Below the pieces are notes generated by a model, which saw only the letters and a list, made by a program, of their open reading frames with translations, had not been told where the DNA came from and ran no database searches. Positions 17,452-27,250 of a stretch of DNA of 64,000 nt are shown in pieces. Source of the DNA: Bacteroidales bacterium CF (GTDB lineage: Bacteria; Bacteroidota; Bacteroidia; Bacteroidales; UBA932); NCBI GenBank assembly GCA_000473305.1, contig CP006772.1:186001-250000 (forward strand). Direction: 5' to 3'. The translations under genes were made by a program, and so were the position numbers. Every line of letters starts with the position of its first letter. Positions within the stretch are counted from its first letter, which is position 1.

Positions 17452-19803
17452 ATGGACCAAAAATCAATAGATAAAGTGAGGAAATGGTTTTGGATAATAC
17501 TCTTCAGTCCCTTCGCTCTGGTATTATTCATATTACTAATGGTAGGCATCTTTGCGGACATCCCCTCATTTGAAGAGCTCGAGGACCCCAAAAATAATCT
17601 TGCTACCGAGTTGATATCTGAAGAGGGGGAGATTCTGACTACTTTCCATATAGAGAACAGGTCATATATCAGTTATGATGAGATGTCACCATCATTGATA
17701 GATGCAGTAATCGCCACAGAGGACGCAAGGTTCAACAGCCACAGCGGAATTGACTTCAGAAGTCTTGCCAGAGTGGCAGTTAAGTCAATAATACTCGGAC
17801 AAAGACGTTCCGGAGGCGGTGGTAGTACAATATCCCAGCAGCTTGCCAAAACGCTCTTTCCGAGAGATACTGTTGACAGTTGGGTTCCCGGTGCAGCTAC
17901 GTTCAATCTTGCCGTATCAAAGTTCAAGGAGTGGATAACAGCAGTCAAGCTTGAGAGGAACTACACCAAAAAAGAGATTGTCAGTATGTATCTCAACTCA
18001 GTCTTCTTCGGAAGTAACTCCTATGGTATAAGGGCTGCAGCAGGCACATTCTTCGGCAAACACCCGTCACAACTCAGTATTGAGGAGGGGGCCCTGCTGG
18101 TGGGAATGGTGAACAAGCCGACAAGATACAATCCTGTTATAAATCCTGATCTCTCTCTGGAAAGGCGCAACCATGTGCTCAACCAGATGCGCAAATACCA
18201 TTATATAGACAGAGAGACATGTGATTCTCTTAAAGCATTACCTATAAATCTTAATTACAACCCGCAGGATCATAACGCAGGAGCTTCCGCCTACTTCCGG
18301 GATATGCTTCGCAGGGTGATGAATGCAGAGAGACCGCAGAGATCAAAATATAAACAATATGAAGATTACAGGGCTGACTCTCTGATGTGGAAAAATGACC
18401 CGCTCTACGGCTGGTTAAATAAAAATCTAAGGGCAGACGGAACAAAATACAATCTTGACAAGGACGGACTTAAGATATACACCACTGTCAATGCAAAGAT
18501 GCAACAATATGCAGAAGAGGCTATAGCGGAACATCTTGGAAAGGATCTTCAACTGGCATTTAACAGGGAGCTTAAATGGAAGACCAATAAGCCATTCTCA
18601 AATGATGTTCCTAAAACTCTTATTGAATCAATCATGACTCAGGCAAGGAGATGGAGTGACAGATACCGTAATCTTAAAGATGCAGGTCTCTCTGAAGAGG
18701 AGATCAAGCAGAATTTCAGCCAACCGGTGAGGATGAGTCTCTTTACATGGAAGGGAAAGGGATATATCGACACAACTCTTACACCGGATGATTCAATAAA
18801 GTATTATAAGTCCATTCTGAGAGCGGCATTTATGGCAATGGAGCCGCAGACAGGATATGTCAAGGCATATATCGGCGGTCCGAACTACCGTTATTTCAAA
18901 TATGACAATGCCCGACAGGGTAAGAGGCAGGTTGGTTCTACAATCAAGCCTTTCCTCTACACTCTCGCAATGCAGGAGGGTTATACGCCATGCTACAAAG
19001 TGGTTAACGTACCTCAGACTTTTATAGTTGGAGACACCACCTATACCCCGGAGAGTACTGATAAGGCTGAATACATAGGAAGGACGGTATCTCTCAAATG
19101 GGGACTCACTCATAGCTCGAACAACATATCTGCCTACCTTATGAAGCAGTTCGGTCCGGCAGCCATGGTTGACATGTGCCGCAGGCTTGGTGTCAAGAGC
19201 TACCTTGACCCTGTAGTATCTCTGTGCCTCGGGCCTGCCGACCTGACACTCTTTGAGATGGTCGGGGCATATAATACCTTCCCGAGCAAGGGTGTGTTTA
19301 TTGAACCTATATTTGTGCTCAGGATTGAGGATAAAGCCGGAAATGTACTGGCAAACTTCACTCCGAAGAAGCGTGAGGCAATCAGTGAACAGACAGCCTA
19401 TCTTATGGTCAATCTGATGCAGGGTGTGATAAATGAGGGAACAGCAAACAGGCTGAGGTGGAAGTATATTCCCGAAGGGGCTATTGCAGGTAAGACCGGT
19501 ACTACAAATGATCAGGCAGACGGCTGGTTTATTGGCTATGTCCCTAAGCTTACCGCTGGTGTTTGGGTCGGTGCAGAAGACAGACAGGTCCATTTTGAGG
19601 GTCTGGCTCTGGGAGGAGGATCTAATATGGCTCTGCCGATATGGGGTATTTTTATGAAGAAGGTTCTAGCTGACCCATCTTTAGGAATCTCCACAAAGGA
19701 TTTATTTATTGCTCCGGGTACTTACCCTGAGGGTTTGAACTGTAACGGCGCGGATGATGAGGCGCTGACCGGATCTACGGAGAGTGACCCGTTCTTTAAC
19801 TAA
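17452..19803 (+). CDS. Class A penicillin-binding protein 1A-like (transglycosylase/transpeptidase)
   Basis: This 783-residue bifunctional wall synthase has a short cytoplasmic N-terminus and one transmembrane helix (about 14-36). The GT51 transglycosylase domain has the catalytic EDARFNSHSGID segment and GGSTISQQLAKTLF, followed by MYLNSVFFG. The transpeptidase domain has STIK (in QVGSTIKPFLY), SNN (HSSNNISAYL) and KTG (AGKTGTTNDQADGWF). All catalytic motifs are intact. It leads a plus-strand run in which ddl follows after 11 bases, so substrate supply and polymerisation genes are adjacent. Confidence 0.95.
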   Translation: MDQKSIDKVRKWFWIILFSPFALVLFILLMVGIFADIPSFEELEDPKNNLATELISEEGEILTTFHIENRSYISYDEMSPSLIDAVIATEDARFNSHSGIDFRSLARVAVKSIILGQRRSGGGGSTISQQLAKTLFPRDTVDSWVPGAATFNLAVSKFKEWITAVKLERNYTKKEIVSMYLNSVFFGSNSYGIRAAAGTFFGKHPSQLSIEEGALLVGMVNKPTRYNPVINPDLSLERRNHVLNQMRKYHYIDRETCDSLKALPINLNYNPQDHNAGASAYFRDMLRRVMNAERPQRSKYKQYEDYRADSLMWKNDPLYGWLNKNLRADGTKYNLDKDGLKIYTTVNAKMQQYAEEAIAEHLGKDLQLAFNRELKWKTNKPFSNDVPKTLIESIMTQARRWSDRYRNLKDAGLSEEEIKQNFSQPVRMSLFTWKGKGYIDTTLTPDDSIKYYKSILRAAFMAMEPQTGYVKAYIGGPNYRYFKYDNARQGKRQVGSTIKPFLYTLAMQEGYTPCYKVVNVPQTFIVGDTTYTPESTDKAEYIGRTVSLKWGLTHSSNNISAYLMKQFGPAAMVDMCRRLGVKSYLDPVVSLCLGPADLTLFEMVGAYNTFPSKGVFIEPIFVLRIEDKAGNVLANFTPKKREAISEQTAYLMVNLMQGVINEGTANRLRWKYIPEGAIAGKTGTTNDQADGWFIGYVPKLTAGVWVGAEDRQVHFEGLALGGGSNMALPIWGIFMKKVLADPSLGISTKDLFIAPGTYPEGLNCNGADDEALTGSTESDPFFN

Positions 19804-19814
19804 GATCTATTCAA

Positions 19815-20801
19815 ATGAACAAGAAGAAAATTGTTGCCCTGATATATGGGGGTGACTCTTCCGAAGCCCAGGTTTCGGTGATGAGCGGAAAAAATATTGC
19901 TGCCAATATAGACCGTCAGAGATATGAGGTCTACGAAATATTACTTAAAGGGAGTGAGTGGAATGTTCAGCTTGAAGGAGGTAAAACCATTCCGATTGAC
20001 AAGTCTGACTTCTCATTCGTGCTTCCTGCCGGTGATTCAAGGGTGCAGAGCAGGATCAACTTTGACATTGCTTTGATCATGATTCACGGGACACCCGGAG
20101 AGAATGGCATGTTGCAGGCCTATCTGGAGATGGTTGGTATGCCTCACACAACTTGCCCCTCTGTTATTTCAGCCATAACATTCAATAAGTATGCAACCAA
20201 GTGTTTTATCAGAGACACAGGAGTCTCTCTTGCAAAGGAGGTTTTCCTGAGAAAAGGTGACAAATGGGATGCCGGAGAGGTTGTGGCAAAACTCGGCCTT
20301 CCTCTTTTTGTAAAACCGAATGAGGGTGGAAGCAGCTTTGGGGTTACTAAGGTAAAGAGGGTTGAGGATCTTGAAAGTGCTGTCGAATTGGCTTTCAAGG
20401 AGGATAACTCTGTTCTGATTGAGGAGTTTATTGAGGGGAGGGAGATGACAAATGGTGTTTTCGAGGCTAAGGGTGAGCTTTCAAAGCTCCCGGTGACAGA
20501 GATTATATCAAAGAATGAATTTTTTGACTATGAGGCTAAGTATCTTGGCGCCTGCAGGGAGGTCTGCCCGGCTGAAATTCCGGAAGTTTTATCGGATAGA
20601 ATTGTTGCCCAGAGTAATAAAATATACCGCCATCTGGGATGCCGCGGAGTTGTAAGGATGGATTATATCATCAGGGGGGAGGAGATATTCTTCCTTGAGA
20701 TCAACACGGTGCCGGGCATGACCGAGATGAGCCTTGTTCCTCAGGAGATAAAGGCATCCGGTATGACTATCAGGAGTTTTCTTTCAAATCTTTTAGGATA
20801 G
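19815..20801 (+). CDS. ddl: D-alanine--D-alanine ligase
   Basis: This ATP-grasp ligase (328 residues) makes the D-Ala-D-Ala end of the peptidoglycan stem. Family marks are VALIYGGDSSEAQVS at the N-terminus, HGTPGENGMLQAYLEM, FVKPNEGGSSFGVTKV in the ATP-grasp core and FLEINTVPGMTEMSLVPQ with the metal-binding residues. It sits between the PBP1A-like gene and the phosphoesterase gene with gaps of only 11 and six bases, so it is probably in one operon. Confidence 0.96.
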   Translation: MNKKKIVALIYGGDSSEAQVSVMSGKNIAANIDRQRYEVYEILLKGSEWNVQLEGGKTIPIDKSDFSFVLPAGDSRVQSRINFDIALIMIHGTPGENGMLQAYLEMVGMPHTTCPSVISAITFNKYATKCFIRDTGVSLAKEVFLRKGDKWDAGEVVAKLGLPLFVKPNEGGSSFGVTKVKRVEDLESAVELAFKEDNSVLIEEFIEGREMTNGVFEAKGELSKLPVTEIISKNEFFDYEAKYLGACREVCPAEIPEVLSDRIVAQSNKIYRHLGCRGVVRMDYIIRGEEIFFLEINTVPGMTEMSLVPQEIKASGMTIRSFLSNLLG

Positions 20802-20807
20802 ATTATT

Positions 20808-23096
20808 ATGAAAAGGTTAAAACTTATCTTAGGAGGAGCAATGCTCTCCCTCATGTTATTGTGTTCACTCCCGGCGACAGCTCAGCAGAAAGTCAGCGGT
20901 ACGATCACAGACACAAAAGGTAACGGAGTTACCGGTGTTGTGGTTTCAGACGGTTTCAATGTCTACAAAAGCGGGGAGAAGGGGGTATTCTCCTTTGAAG
21001 CCTCACCAAGGGCAAGATTCATATATATCTCAACACCATCCGGGTATGAGCAGGCAAGTCCGTTTTATATAAGACTATCCGACCCCGTTTCTGATTCGTT
21101 CGATTTCAAACTAAAAAGAGTAGGGAAACAGCCCTCTGATTTCATACATGTCGGTGACACCGAGGAGAGTGTGTACAGAAATTATATAGATGGCCTGAAG
21201 GATTATATATCAAATCATAAGGTTGCTTTCCTTATGCTTAACGGAGATATATGCTATGAAAAGGGGCTTAGGTTTCATGCCGCGGAGATTACTGATGACA
21301 AGATGGGGGCGAGGGTTGTCTACACCCTGGGTAATCACGATCTTATTGCCGGGGCGTATGGGGAGGAGTTTTATGAGAAGAACTTCGGGCCGGTCTGCTA
21401 CTCCTTCAATGTCAACAATCTCCATTTTGTGGTCACTCCTGTTACATACGGCGATAAATCACCATCCTATACCGCTGATGATGTATGGAATTGGGTGAGA
21501 AAGGATATTGAGGCGCAGCCGGAAGGCACTCCGGTTGTCATTGCCAATCACCATCTCTACAGCTTGCCGGATGACTTCAAGAAGTACAACATCAAGGGCT
21601 ATCTCTATGCGCACTATCACACAAACCTTTTTTACAAAGGCAACGACGGTATATCAACATATACCTCAATGTCTCCGAACAAAGGAGGAATAGATCACTC
21701 ACCATCATCTTTCAGGGTAATCTCGTTTGATGATAAGGGCGAACTGAGCTCTACCCTCAAATACTCCACCCTCGAAAATCATGTGACAGGAAATGCATTC
21801 AAGATTCCTGGAGGTGTTAAGGTTGTTGCCTCATTGTATGATACGGGTTCAGAGGTGATTGATGCAGAAGTCGTGTCAGGTAAAGAGTCATTTAAGATTG
21901 CACAGTTGAGTGAGTGGTGCTGGGGTGCAGATCTCCCGACGAAGTTCTTGTCAAAAACTAAAAAGGGTGATATAATGAAGCTGAGAGTCAGATTTTCCGA
22001 CGGCTCGGTTGTTTATAAACCTCTTACTTTCAGAGAGGAGATAAAGTGGAATGTTAACCTTGGTGCACCTCAGTTCATGACATCTCCGCTGATTGCAGGA
22101 GAGGTAGTGGTGGTTGCGACTACAGACGATGAAAAGGCTGAGAGGTGTGCCATTCAAGGGATAGACAAAAAAACAGGAGAGTTGCAGTGGAGCGTTAAGA
22201 CTCAAAACTCTGTGAGGGGTGACATGGCATATAGCCAGGGTTATGTAATTGCCTGTGATGTTATCGGAAGAGTCTACTGTATAGATCCTCAGTCGGGTAA
22301 GGTGGTCTGGCTTACAGATATCAGGGAGAAGACCATTCACCCGGTATTGAATCAGGGGGTGGTTGCCCACGGTGATCTTGTGTATGCAGGTCAGGGAGCA
22401 TCACTAACTGCAATCAGGATCTCGGACGGCAAGATTGTTTGGGTAAACAAGGATTGGAAAGGTGGTGTCTCTACAGTGGCAGCTCCTGTTGTTGATCCGG
22501 TGTCAGAAGTTCTGCTTACGGGAGCTTACTGGACCGGCCGTTTTGCAAATGATGCCTCAACAGGAAAACTTCTTTGGGAGAAGAGAGACGATGTAACCAG
22601 AATATCAGATAACTCACCTGTCGCTTTCGACGGATATTTTTTCTACACATCTCCTGAATATATAACTCAGGTAGACCCGCATTCAGGGAATGAGCTTCTC
22701 AGACAGAAGATAAACTATACAGTCAACACGAGGTCAAGACCTCTTGTAACTGAAAAGTACTATATAGTCGGAACAGCGGACAGGGGAGTTGTAGCCTTTG
22801 ACCGGGGCAACTCATACAAAGAATTGTGGAATATCAAGACAAATCCGGCACTCATCTACACAGCCCCGTATACAAAGGATTTCCAGATGACAGTGGAGAG
22901 CGGCTGTGCACTTACCGGCGAGCGACTCTATTTCGGTGCAAATGACGGGTACCTTTATGGGGTAAACGTGGCAAACGGGATATTCAGAAAGAAGATAGAG
23001 CTCGGCTCTCCGATACTTGGCAATATTGTCGTAGAGGGTGAGACCATTTTTGTATCAGATTTCGGAGGGAATCTGTGGGCTATTTCACTATTTTAG
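20808..23096 (+). CDS. Exported calcineurin-like phosphoesterase fused to a PQQ-type beta-propeller
   Basis: The 762-residue protein has a signal peptide (LGGAMLSLMLLCSLPATAQQ) and a beta-sandwich N-domain (about 27-110, carboxypeptidase-regulatory-like, VSGTITDTKGNGVTGVVV). A metallophosphoesterase core (about 115-290) follows, with GD (LNGDICYE), GNHD, NHH and a changed AHYH in place of GHxH. The usual first motif DxH reads GDTEE, so one metal ligand appears replaced. A C-terminal propeller (about 410-760) has repeated VYCIDPQSGKVVW-type PQQ/BamB blades. It acts in the periplasm or on the surface; substrate is unknown. Gaps to ddl and prmC are six bases, so it sits inside a core operon. Confidence 0.85.
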   Translation: MKRLKLILGGAMLSLMLLCSLPATAQQKVSGTITDTKGNGVTGVVVSDGFNVYKSGEKGVFSFEASPRARFIYISTPSGYEQASPFYIRLSDPVSDSFDFKLKRVGKQPSDFIHVGDTEESVYRNYIDGLKDYISNHKVAFLMLNGDICYEKGLRFHAAEITDDKMGARVVYTLGNHDLIAGAYGEEFYEKNFGPVCYSFNVNNLHFVVTPVTYGDKSPSYTADDVWNWVRKDIEAQPEGTPVVIANHHLYSLPDDFKKYNIKGYLYAHYHTNLFYKGNDGISTYTSMSPNKGGIDHSPSSFRVISFDDKGELSSTLKYSTLENHVTGNAFKIPGGVKVVASLYDTGSEVIDAEVVSGKESFKIAQLSEWCWGADLPTKFLSKTKKGDIMKLRVRFSDGSVVYKPLTFREEIKWNVNLGAPQFMTSPLIAGEVVVVATTDDEKAERCAIQGIDKKTGELQWSVKTQNSVRGDMAYSQGYVIACDVIGRVYCIDPQSGKVVWLTDIREKTIHPVLNQGVVAHGDLVYAGQGASLTAIRISDGKIVWVNKDWKGGVSTVAAPVVDPVSEVLLTGAYWTGRFANDASTGKLLWEKRDDVTRISDNSPVAFDGYFFYTSPEYITQVDPHSGNELLRQKINYTVNTRSRPLVTEKYYIVGTADRGVVAFDRGNSYKELWNIKTNPALIYTAPYTKDFQMTVESGCALTGERLYFGANDGYLYGVNVANGIFRKKIELGSPILGNIVVEGETIFVSDFGGNLWAISLF

Positions 23097-23102
23097 AAAA
23101 GT

Positions 23103-24035
23103 ATGACCTATACGGAATTCATAAACGAAACCGATGCTAAACTGGCCGGACTTTACGGACCGGAGGAGAGGCGGGCCATGGCTGCGAGGCTTCTGCAGCA
23201 CTTCTGCGGCATAAGCCGGTACGAGCATATTATAGAGCCGTTTGGCACTATTGCTCCTGAGAAAATACCCGTTTTACAACGCTCGACGAACGAGCTTGCC
23301 ATGGCCCGCCCCCTGCAATACATTCTGGGCTTTGCCGAGTTTGCCGGGAACCTGTTTCATGTTGAAGAGGGGGTGCTTATTCCCAGGTCAGAGACGGAGG
23401 AGCTTGTGAGGTGGATTTTGAGTGAGTTAAAAACGAATAGAGATATATACAGGACTGAATGCACTATTCTCGATGCTGCCTGCGGTTCCGGATGTATAGG
23501 TGTATCGCTTGCATCATCTTTGGCCGGATTGAAGCTCTACATGTGTGACATTTCCGAAAAGGCGCTTGAAGTTACTCGCCTTAATATCAATAAGATACTC
23601 AAACAAGATTCTGAATGTACAATATTCAAGTATGATTTGCTTGGAGAGAGTCCAATTACTGATTTTATCCCGGAGGGTTCTCTCGATGTTCTGGTAAGCA
23701 ATCCTCCTTATGTAAGAGATTCGGAAAAAGAGCAGATGCACAGGAATGTGCTGGAATACGAGCCGTCAATAGCCCTTTTTGTGCCCGATGAAGATCCGTT
23801 GAAGTTCTATAGGGCAATTGCTCTAATCGGTATGAAAACACTAAAGGCTTCAGGAATGCTCTTTTTTGAGATTAATGAAGCCTTTGGTAAAGATGTACTT
23901 GAAATGCTTGAGTCCTTAGGTTATTCAGAAACAGAACTAAGGAGAGACCTTAACGGAAGGGAGAGAATGGTCAAAGCTTCTTTCTCTCAATGTAGAGAAT
24001 CCCTTCAAGATGGTCAATCTCATGCTGGAATATAA
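23103..24035 (+). CDS. prmC: Release factor glutamine methyltransferase PrmC
   Basis: PrmC methylates the GGQ glutamine of peptide chain release factors. This 310-residue protein has an N-terminal helical domain with PLQYILGFAEFAG, the SAM-binding motif ILDAACGSGCIGVSLA and the catalytic NPPY in VLVSNPPYVRDSE. The 3' end overlaps the convergent deformylase gene by 65 bases, the largest such overlap in the window. The last ~20 residues (CRESLQDGQSHAGI) lie in the overlap and extend past the conserved domain. Confidence 0.94.
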   Translation: MTYTEFINETDAKLAGLYGPEERRAMAARLLQHFCGISRYEHIIEPFGTIAPEKIPVLQRSTNELAMARPLQYILGFAEFAGNLFHVEEGVLIPRSETEELVRWILSELKTNRDIYRTECTILDAACGSGCIGVSLASSLAGLKLYMCDISEKALEVTRLNINKILKQDSECTIFKYDLLGESPITDFIPEGSLDVLVSNPPYVRDSEKEQMHRNVLEYEPSIALFVPDEDPLKFYRAIALIGMKTLKASGMLFFEINEAFGKDVLEMLESLGYSETELRRDLNGRERMVKASFSQCRESLQDGQSHAGI

Positions 24036-24582
24036 CAGCTGTGAATCCCTCCACGGTATCTCTTTTCTCAACCATACTCTTTTCGTCAATGTAGGAAATC
24101 ACTACACTTTTTGAACGAAGTACAGTGTCGCGCATACCGGGAACAGAGAGGCACCCCTCCCAGCCCCATGCTTTCTCCTCCGAAAGATTCAACAGTCGGA
24201 TGTTAGGATAGAATTCAAAAGGTTCACCATCCTTGTCAAACCTCTGTACAGCCACAAGTCTTTTACTAATACCAACCTGAAGTGCGGCTATTCCTACACC
24301 CTCGTTGCTGGTGTCTTTTACAGTGGCCAACATTCGCATCTTCAATATGCGGTAGTAATCACTTTTCAGATCTTCTGAAGAGAGGTCTGAAGAAACAGCA
24401 TTCAGCACAGAGGTATCGGCTGGATCATCCACTGTATAAAGAGGCATAATGCCTGCAGTTGAGTCTGTTCCAATGATCTCCAATTCAGCATCATTGAATG
24501 TGAGTTCTCTTGTACATGCTCCTGTTGCGGCCATAATAATCAATGTACCGGCAGTCAGTCCTAATTGAGATAATCTGTTCAT
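23971..24582 (-). CDS. Peptide deformylase with a lipoprotein signal peptide
   Basis: The catalytic domain (about residues 70-203) has all three deformylase motifs: GVGIAALQVG (95-104), EGCLS with metal ligand C144, and HEIDH (187-191). Unusually, the first ~23 residues are a bacterial export signal (LGLTAGTLIIMAATGAC) ending in a plausible lipobox cysteine C23, followed by an acidic linker of about 45 residues. Normal deformylases are cytosolic and act on nascent chains; this one should be anchored in the periplasm or outer membrane. It starts nine bases after the M64 peptidase gene and is probably cotranscribed with it. Function outside the cytoplasm is unknown. Confidence 0.88.
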   Translation of the reverse strand: MNRLSQLGLTAGTLIIMAATGACTRELTFNDAELEIIGTDSTAGIMPLYTVDDPADTSVLNAVSSDLSSEDLKSDYYRILKMRMLATVKDTSNEGVGIAALQVGISKRLVAVQRFDKDGEPFEFYPNIRLLNLSEEKAWGWEGCLSVPGMRDTVLRSKSVVISYIDEKSMVEKRDTVEGFTAVIFQHEIDHLEGILYIERKKL

Positions 24583-24591
24583 ATGGGTTTT

Positions 24592-27228
24592 TTATGGGAT
24601 TAATATTGGAGGAGCAAGGATCATCCTTGGATCTATATACATACCGTCAGCTTTTGTGGCAGGACTTGTGTCAATTACATCATTGGCCATAAAATCCTCA
24701 AAAGAGTATGTCATTCCTGCATATGTCTTTATCCTCTTCACAATCTGTTCACGGCTCGGACCATTATAATACTTTATGTTGTTTATCATCACACTGGTAC
24801 TCTCCGGTCTCCAAACCCCTTTTGTATAATAGTAGCCACCCTCGTATGCCCCTATTCCTGTGTACTTTTGAACTCCTATGAAATGTTTCCATAAGATGGT
24901 GGTCAGATTGTTGGTCACATCGACATTCATATACTGGCCAAAACCTTGCCATTGCTGGAGAGTTGTAATATTATCCGCAGGTATTGTCTCTGAATAGTTT
25001 GTGTATTCATCCGCAAGCTTGCCGAACCCGTGTCCGCCTGCCTCGTGTTGTACAACGCCCCTGAAGTCGTATGGATAGCTTAAGTTAGATGTAGGGCACA
25101 TGGCTACAGCCTTTCCGTCTGAGTACATAGTACAGGTCCCGCCGTAACGGGTACTGTTGGCAACCATTATCACAAGCGTTTTCCTGATGTCGGAAATCGG
25201 TGCGTATGCAGCGTAAGTGAATGCAAGATTATTGTTGGTGGTCATGCTGGTTGAAGGCTTTGCCTTGGTGTACTTTGTCCCGAATGTGGTGTTTACATTA
25301 TTCTCAATATCACTTATGCCACTTTCTGGTGAATAGGCATAGACCATATATACATTGAAGTATTGCTGGTAGGTTTTATACGGTTCAACATTGAAGAAGT
25401 GACTATATGCATCACGGATTTTTGTCTCGTATTTTCCGGAAGATACATCATCGAAATCGAACCCGTCACCCATGATGACAATATTCACACCGGCTCCGAC
25501 AGTTGAAAGCTGGATTGTAATATAATCCCCCTCATCATACTGAATTCCTGACTCCCGCACTCTTAATGTACCCCTTACATTGCTGTTATTCAGTTTTAAG
25601 ACAAGCTGGCTCTCTCTGACAGTCTGCCCGTTATATGGGGCAAAAGTCACATCTATATTTGATGTTCCGCCGGAACCACTGTTTGAATTGATTGTGATCC
25701 AATCCGGTTTTGTCTCAACGCTCCAGCCTGTTGTCGCGTTTACCTCTATTGAGAATTTTCCTCCCAGACCTGTGGAATTCTGTACATATTTTGAAAGGCG
25801 GAGGTAATCCTGAGGATTTGTACCTATTTCGCAAATATTCCTGAAAAAATTATAACCCCACCCCTTTGTAGTCTGATAATAGTTCAGGCTTCCTACCGGA
25901 ACAATCAGTGTGGCAGACGGGTGAATGCCGCCGAAGACATTTGTGATTTCAAATGGTCTGGTGATATTGCAATTTATAGTCTCCAATGAGATACATGCAT
26001 TAAACGCAAGAGTGCCGATTGATGTTACCGAGGCCGGGATGGTGATTGATTTAAGAAATGCACATCCATTGAATGCATGCTTGCCTATTTTCTGAAGAGT
26101 TGAAGGCATCAGTGCACTCTCAAGCAGGGAGACAGGAGTTGTCATCATAAAGGCCTCAGCCGGGATAGAGTCCCCTTCAAATATTGCATTCCTAAGGTCG
26201 ATATTCTTAAGATTGACCAAGCTATTCCTTATAGTGCCGAAATCTGCACTTTTCATCTTACCTTCAATCTTTAGGTTCTGTATTGATGTCAGGCTGCCGG
26301 CAGGCAGTTGTGAAGAGAGGGTTTTTGTCCCGTCAAGATATATATAAGATCCTTCAAAAGATGATTGTTTGATTATCACTGTGTCGGCCAGAGCCTTCTT
26401 GCCCTGCTGAACGTTTTTCTGTGTGAAGATTATGCTCGCATACCTGTCGTTGCCTGTGTTGTTCTGAGATACTACAAACGAGTAATTCTTTGTATAGGTA
26501 GCCTTTGTTGCTGCTGTGGAAACCCAGTCAACGCCTGTACACATAGTCATATCGTATTCGATGTTGTATGTAAGGTCAAAATTAATGGTTGCGCCACTCT
26601 TGGCTATATAGAAATTCTTGGTTGTCAGAGAAATCTGTTCCGGGCCATCCTGAAAGACCTCCAGAGTATCACTAAGGCTGGATACCTTGTTTTTAAAAAT
26701 TATTTTTGCACTGCGGCTTGACAATGTGGTGTTCTGACTTACCTGAAGTGAATATTCATAAGTAGACATGGCTTTGGTCTGAGTGAGGGTAAGCCAGGAT
26801 GCTGTGGCAGGAATAGTCACATCGTATGATATATTGCTTCTCAGTTCGATTTTTGAGCTGCCGCCGGAGTTAGGGAATGCTTCAAGACTCTTGCTGAGAA
26901 TCAGGGCATCTTTCTGCTTCTGGGAAACGGCAATTTTCTGAGTAAGTGATCCTGCTGTCACTGTGAGATTGGTAGAGCGGGAGTTATCGGAGATGTTTCT
27001 TGCGACAGTAACTGTCACTGTTGCTGTTCCTGTACCGGAACCCGGGGAATATGTCACCCAGCCCTCTCCTCCGCTTATGCTCCAGGATTTATTTGATGTT
27101 ACTGTTATCTGAGATACATATGTATCATCAGAAATGTCAATGTTACTGGTCGATAGGGTAAGTGTATCCTCATCTTTCTGGCAAGCGGCCAAAACCAATA
27201 ATACAAGTAGCAGTTTAAGTCTCTTCAT
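24592..27228 (-). CDS. M64-family (IgA peptidase type) lipoprotein metallopeptidase with BACON and leucine-rich repeats
   Basis: The 878-residue protein begins with a lipoprotein signal (KLLLVLLVLAAC). Three or four BACON-type beta domains follow (about 20-310; repeated SWSISGGEGWVTYSP-like strands). A short BspA-type leucine-rich segment comes next (about 370-450; IGKHAFNGCAFLKSITIP), then another BACON domain (about 470-560). The C-terminal M64 peptidase domain carries the zinc motif HEAGGHGFGKLADEY at about 728-742. M64 includes proteases that cleave immunoglobulin A, but the substrate here is unknown. It follows the LytTR regulator gene by 22 bases and precedes the lipoprotein deformylase by nine, as part of the long minus-strand run beginning at tolC. 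Confidence 0.92.
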   Translation of the reverse strand: MKRLKLLLVLLVLAACQKDEDTLTLSTSNIDISDDTYVSQITVTSNKSWSISGGEGWVTYSPGSGTGTATVTVTVARNISDNSRSTNLTVTAGSLTQKIAVSQKQKDALILSKSLEAFPNSGGSSKIELRSNISYDVTIPATASWLTLTQTKAMSTYEYSLQVSQNTTLSSRSAKIIFKNKVSSLSDTLEVFQDGPEQISLTTKNFYIAKSGATINFDLTYNIEYDMTMCTGVDWVSTAATKATYTKNYSFVVSQNNTGNDRYASIIFTQKNVQQGKKALADTVIIKQSSFEGSYIYLDGTKTLSSQLPAGSLTSIQNLKIEGKMKSADFGTIRNSLVNLKNIDLRNAIFEGDSIPAEAFMMTTPVSLLESALMPSTLQKIGKHAFNGCAFLKSITIPASVTSIGTLAFNACISLETINCNITRPFEITNVFGGIHPSATLIVPVGSLNYYQTTKGWGYNFFRNICEIGTNPQDYLRLSKYVQNSTGLGGKFSIEVNATTGWSVETKPDWITINSNSGSGGTSNIDVTFAPYNGQTVRESQLVLKLNNSNVRGTLRVRESGIQYDEGDYITIQLSTVGAGVNIVIMGDGFDFDDVSSGKYETKIRDAYSHFFNVEPYKTYQQYFNVYMVYAYSPESGISDIENNVNTTFGTKYTKAKPSTSMTTNNNLAFTYAAYAPISDIRKTLVIMVANSTRYGGTCTMYSDGKAVAMCPTSNLSYPYDFRGVVQHEAGGHGFGKLADEYTNYSETIPADNITTLQQWQGFGQYMNVDVTNNLTTILWKHFIGVQKYTGIGAYEGGYYYTKGVWRPESTSVMINNIKYYNGPSREQIVKRIKTYAGMTYSFEDFMANDVIDTSPATKADGMYIDPRMILAPPILIP

Positions 27229-27250
27229 GAAGTTTATTATATCTTGTAGG

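Noticed and set aside
17343-17591. An 83-codon N-terminal extension of topA in the same frame
   Set aside because: It overlaps the divergent PBP1A gene and its promoter, and the conserved topoisomerase I N-terminus begins exactly at ATG 17342.
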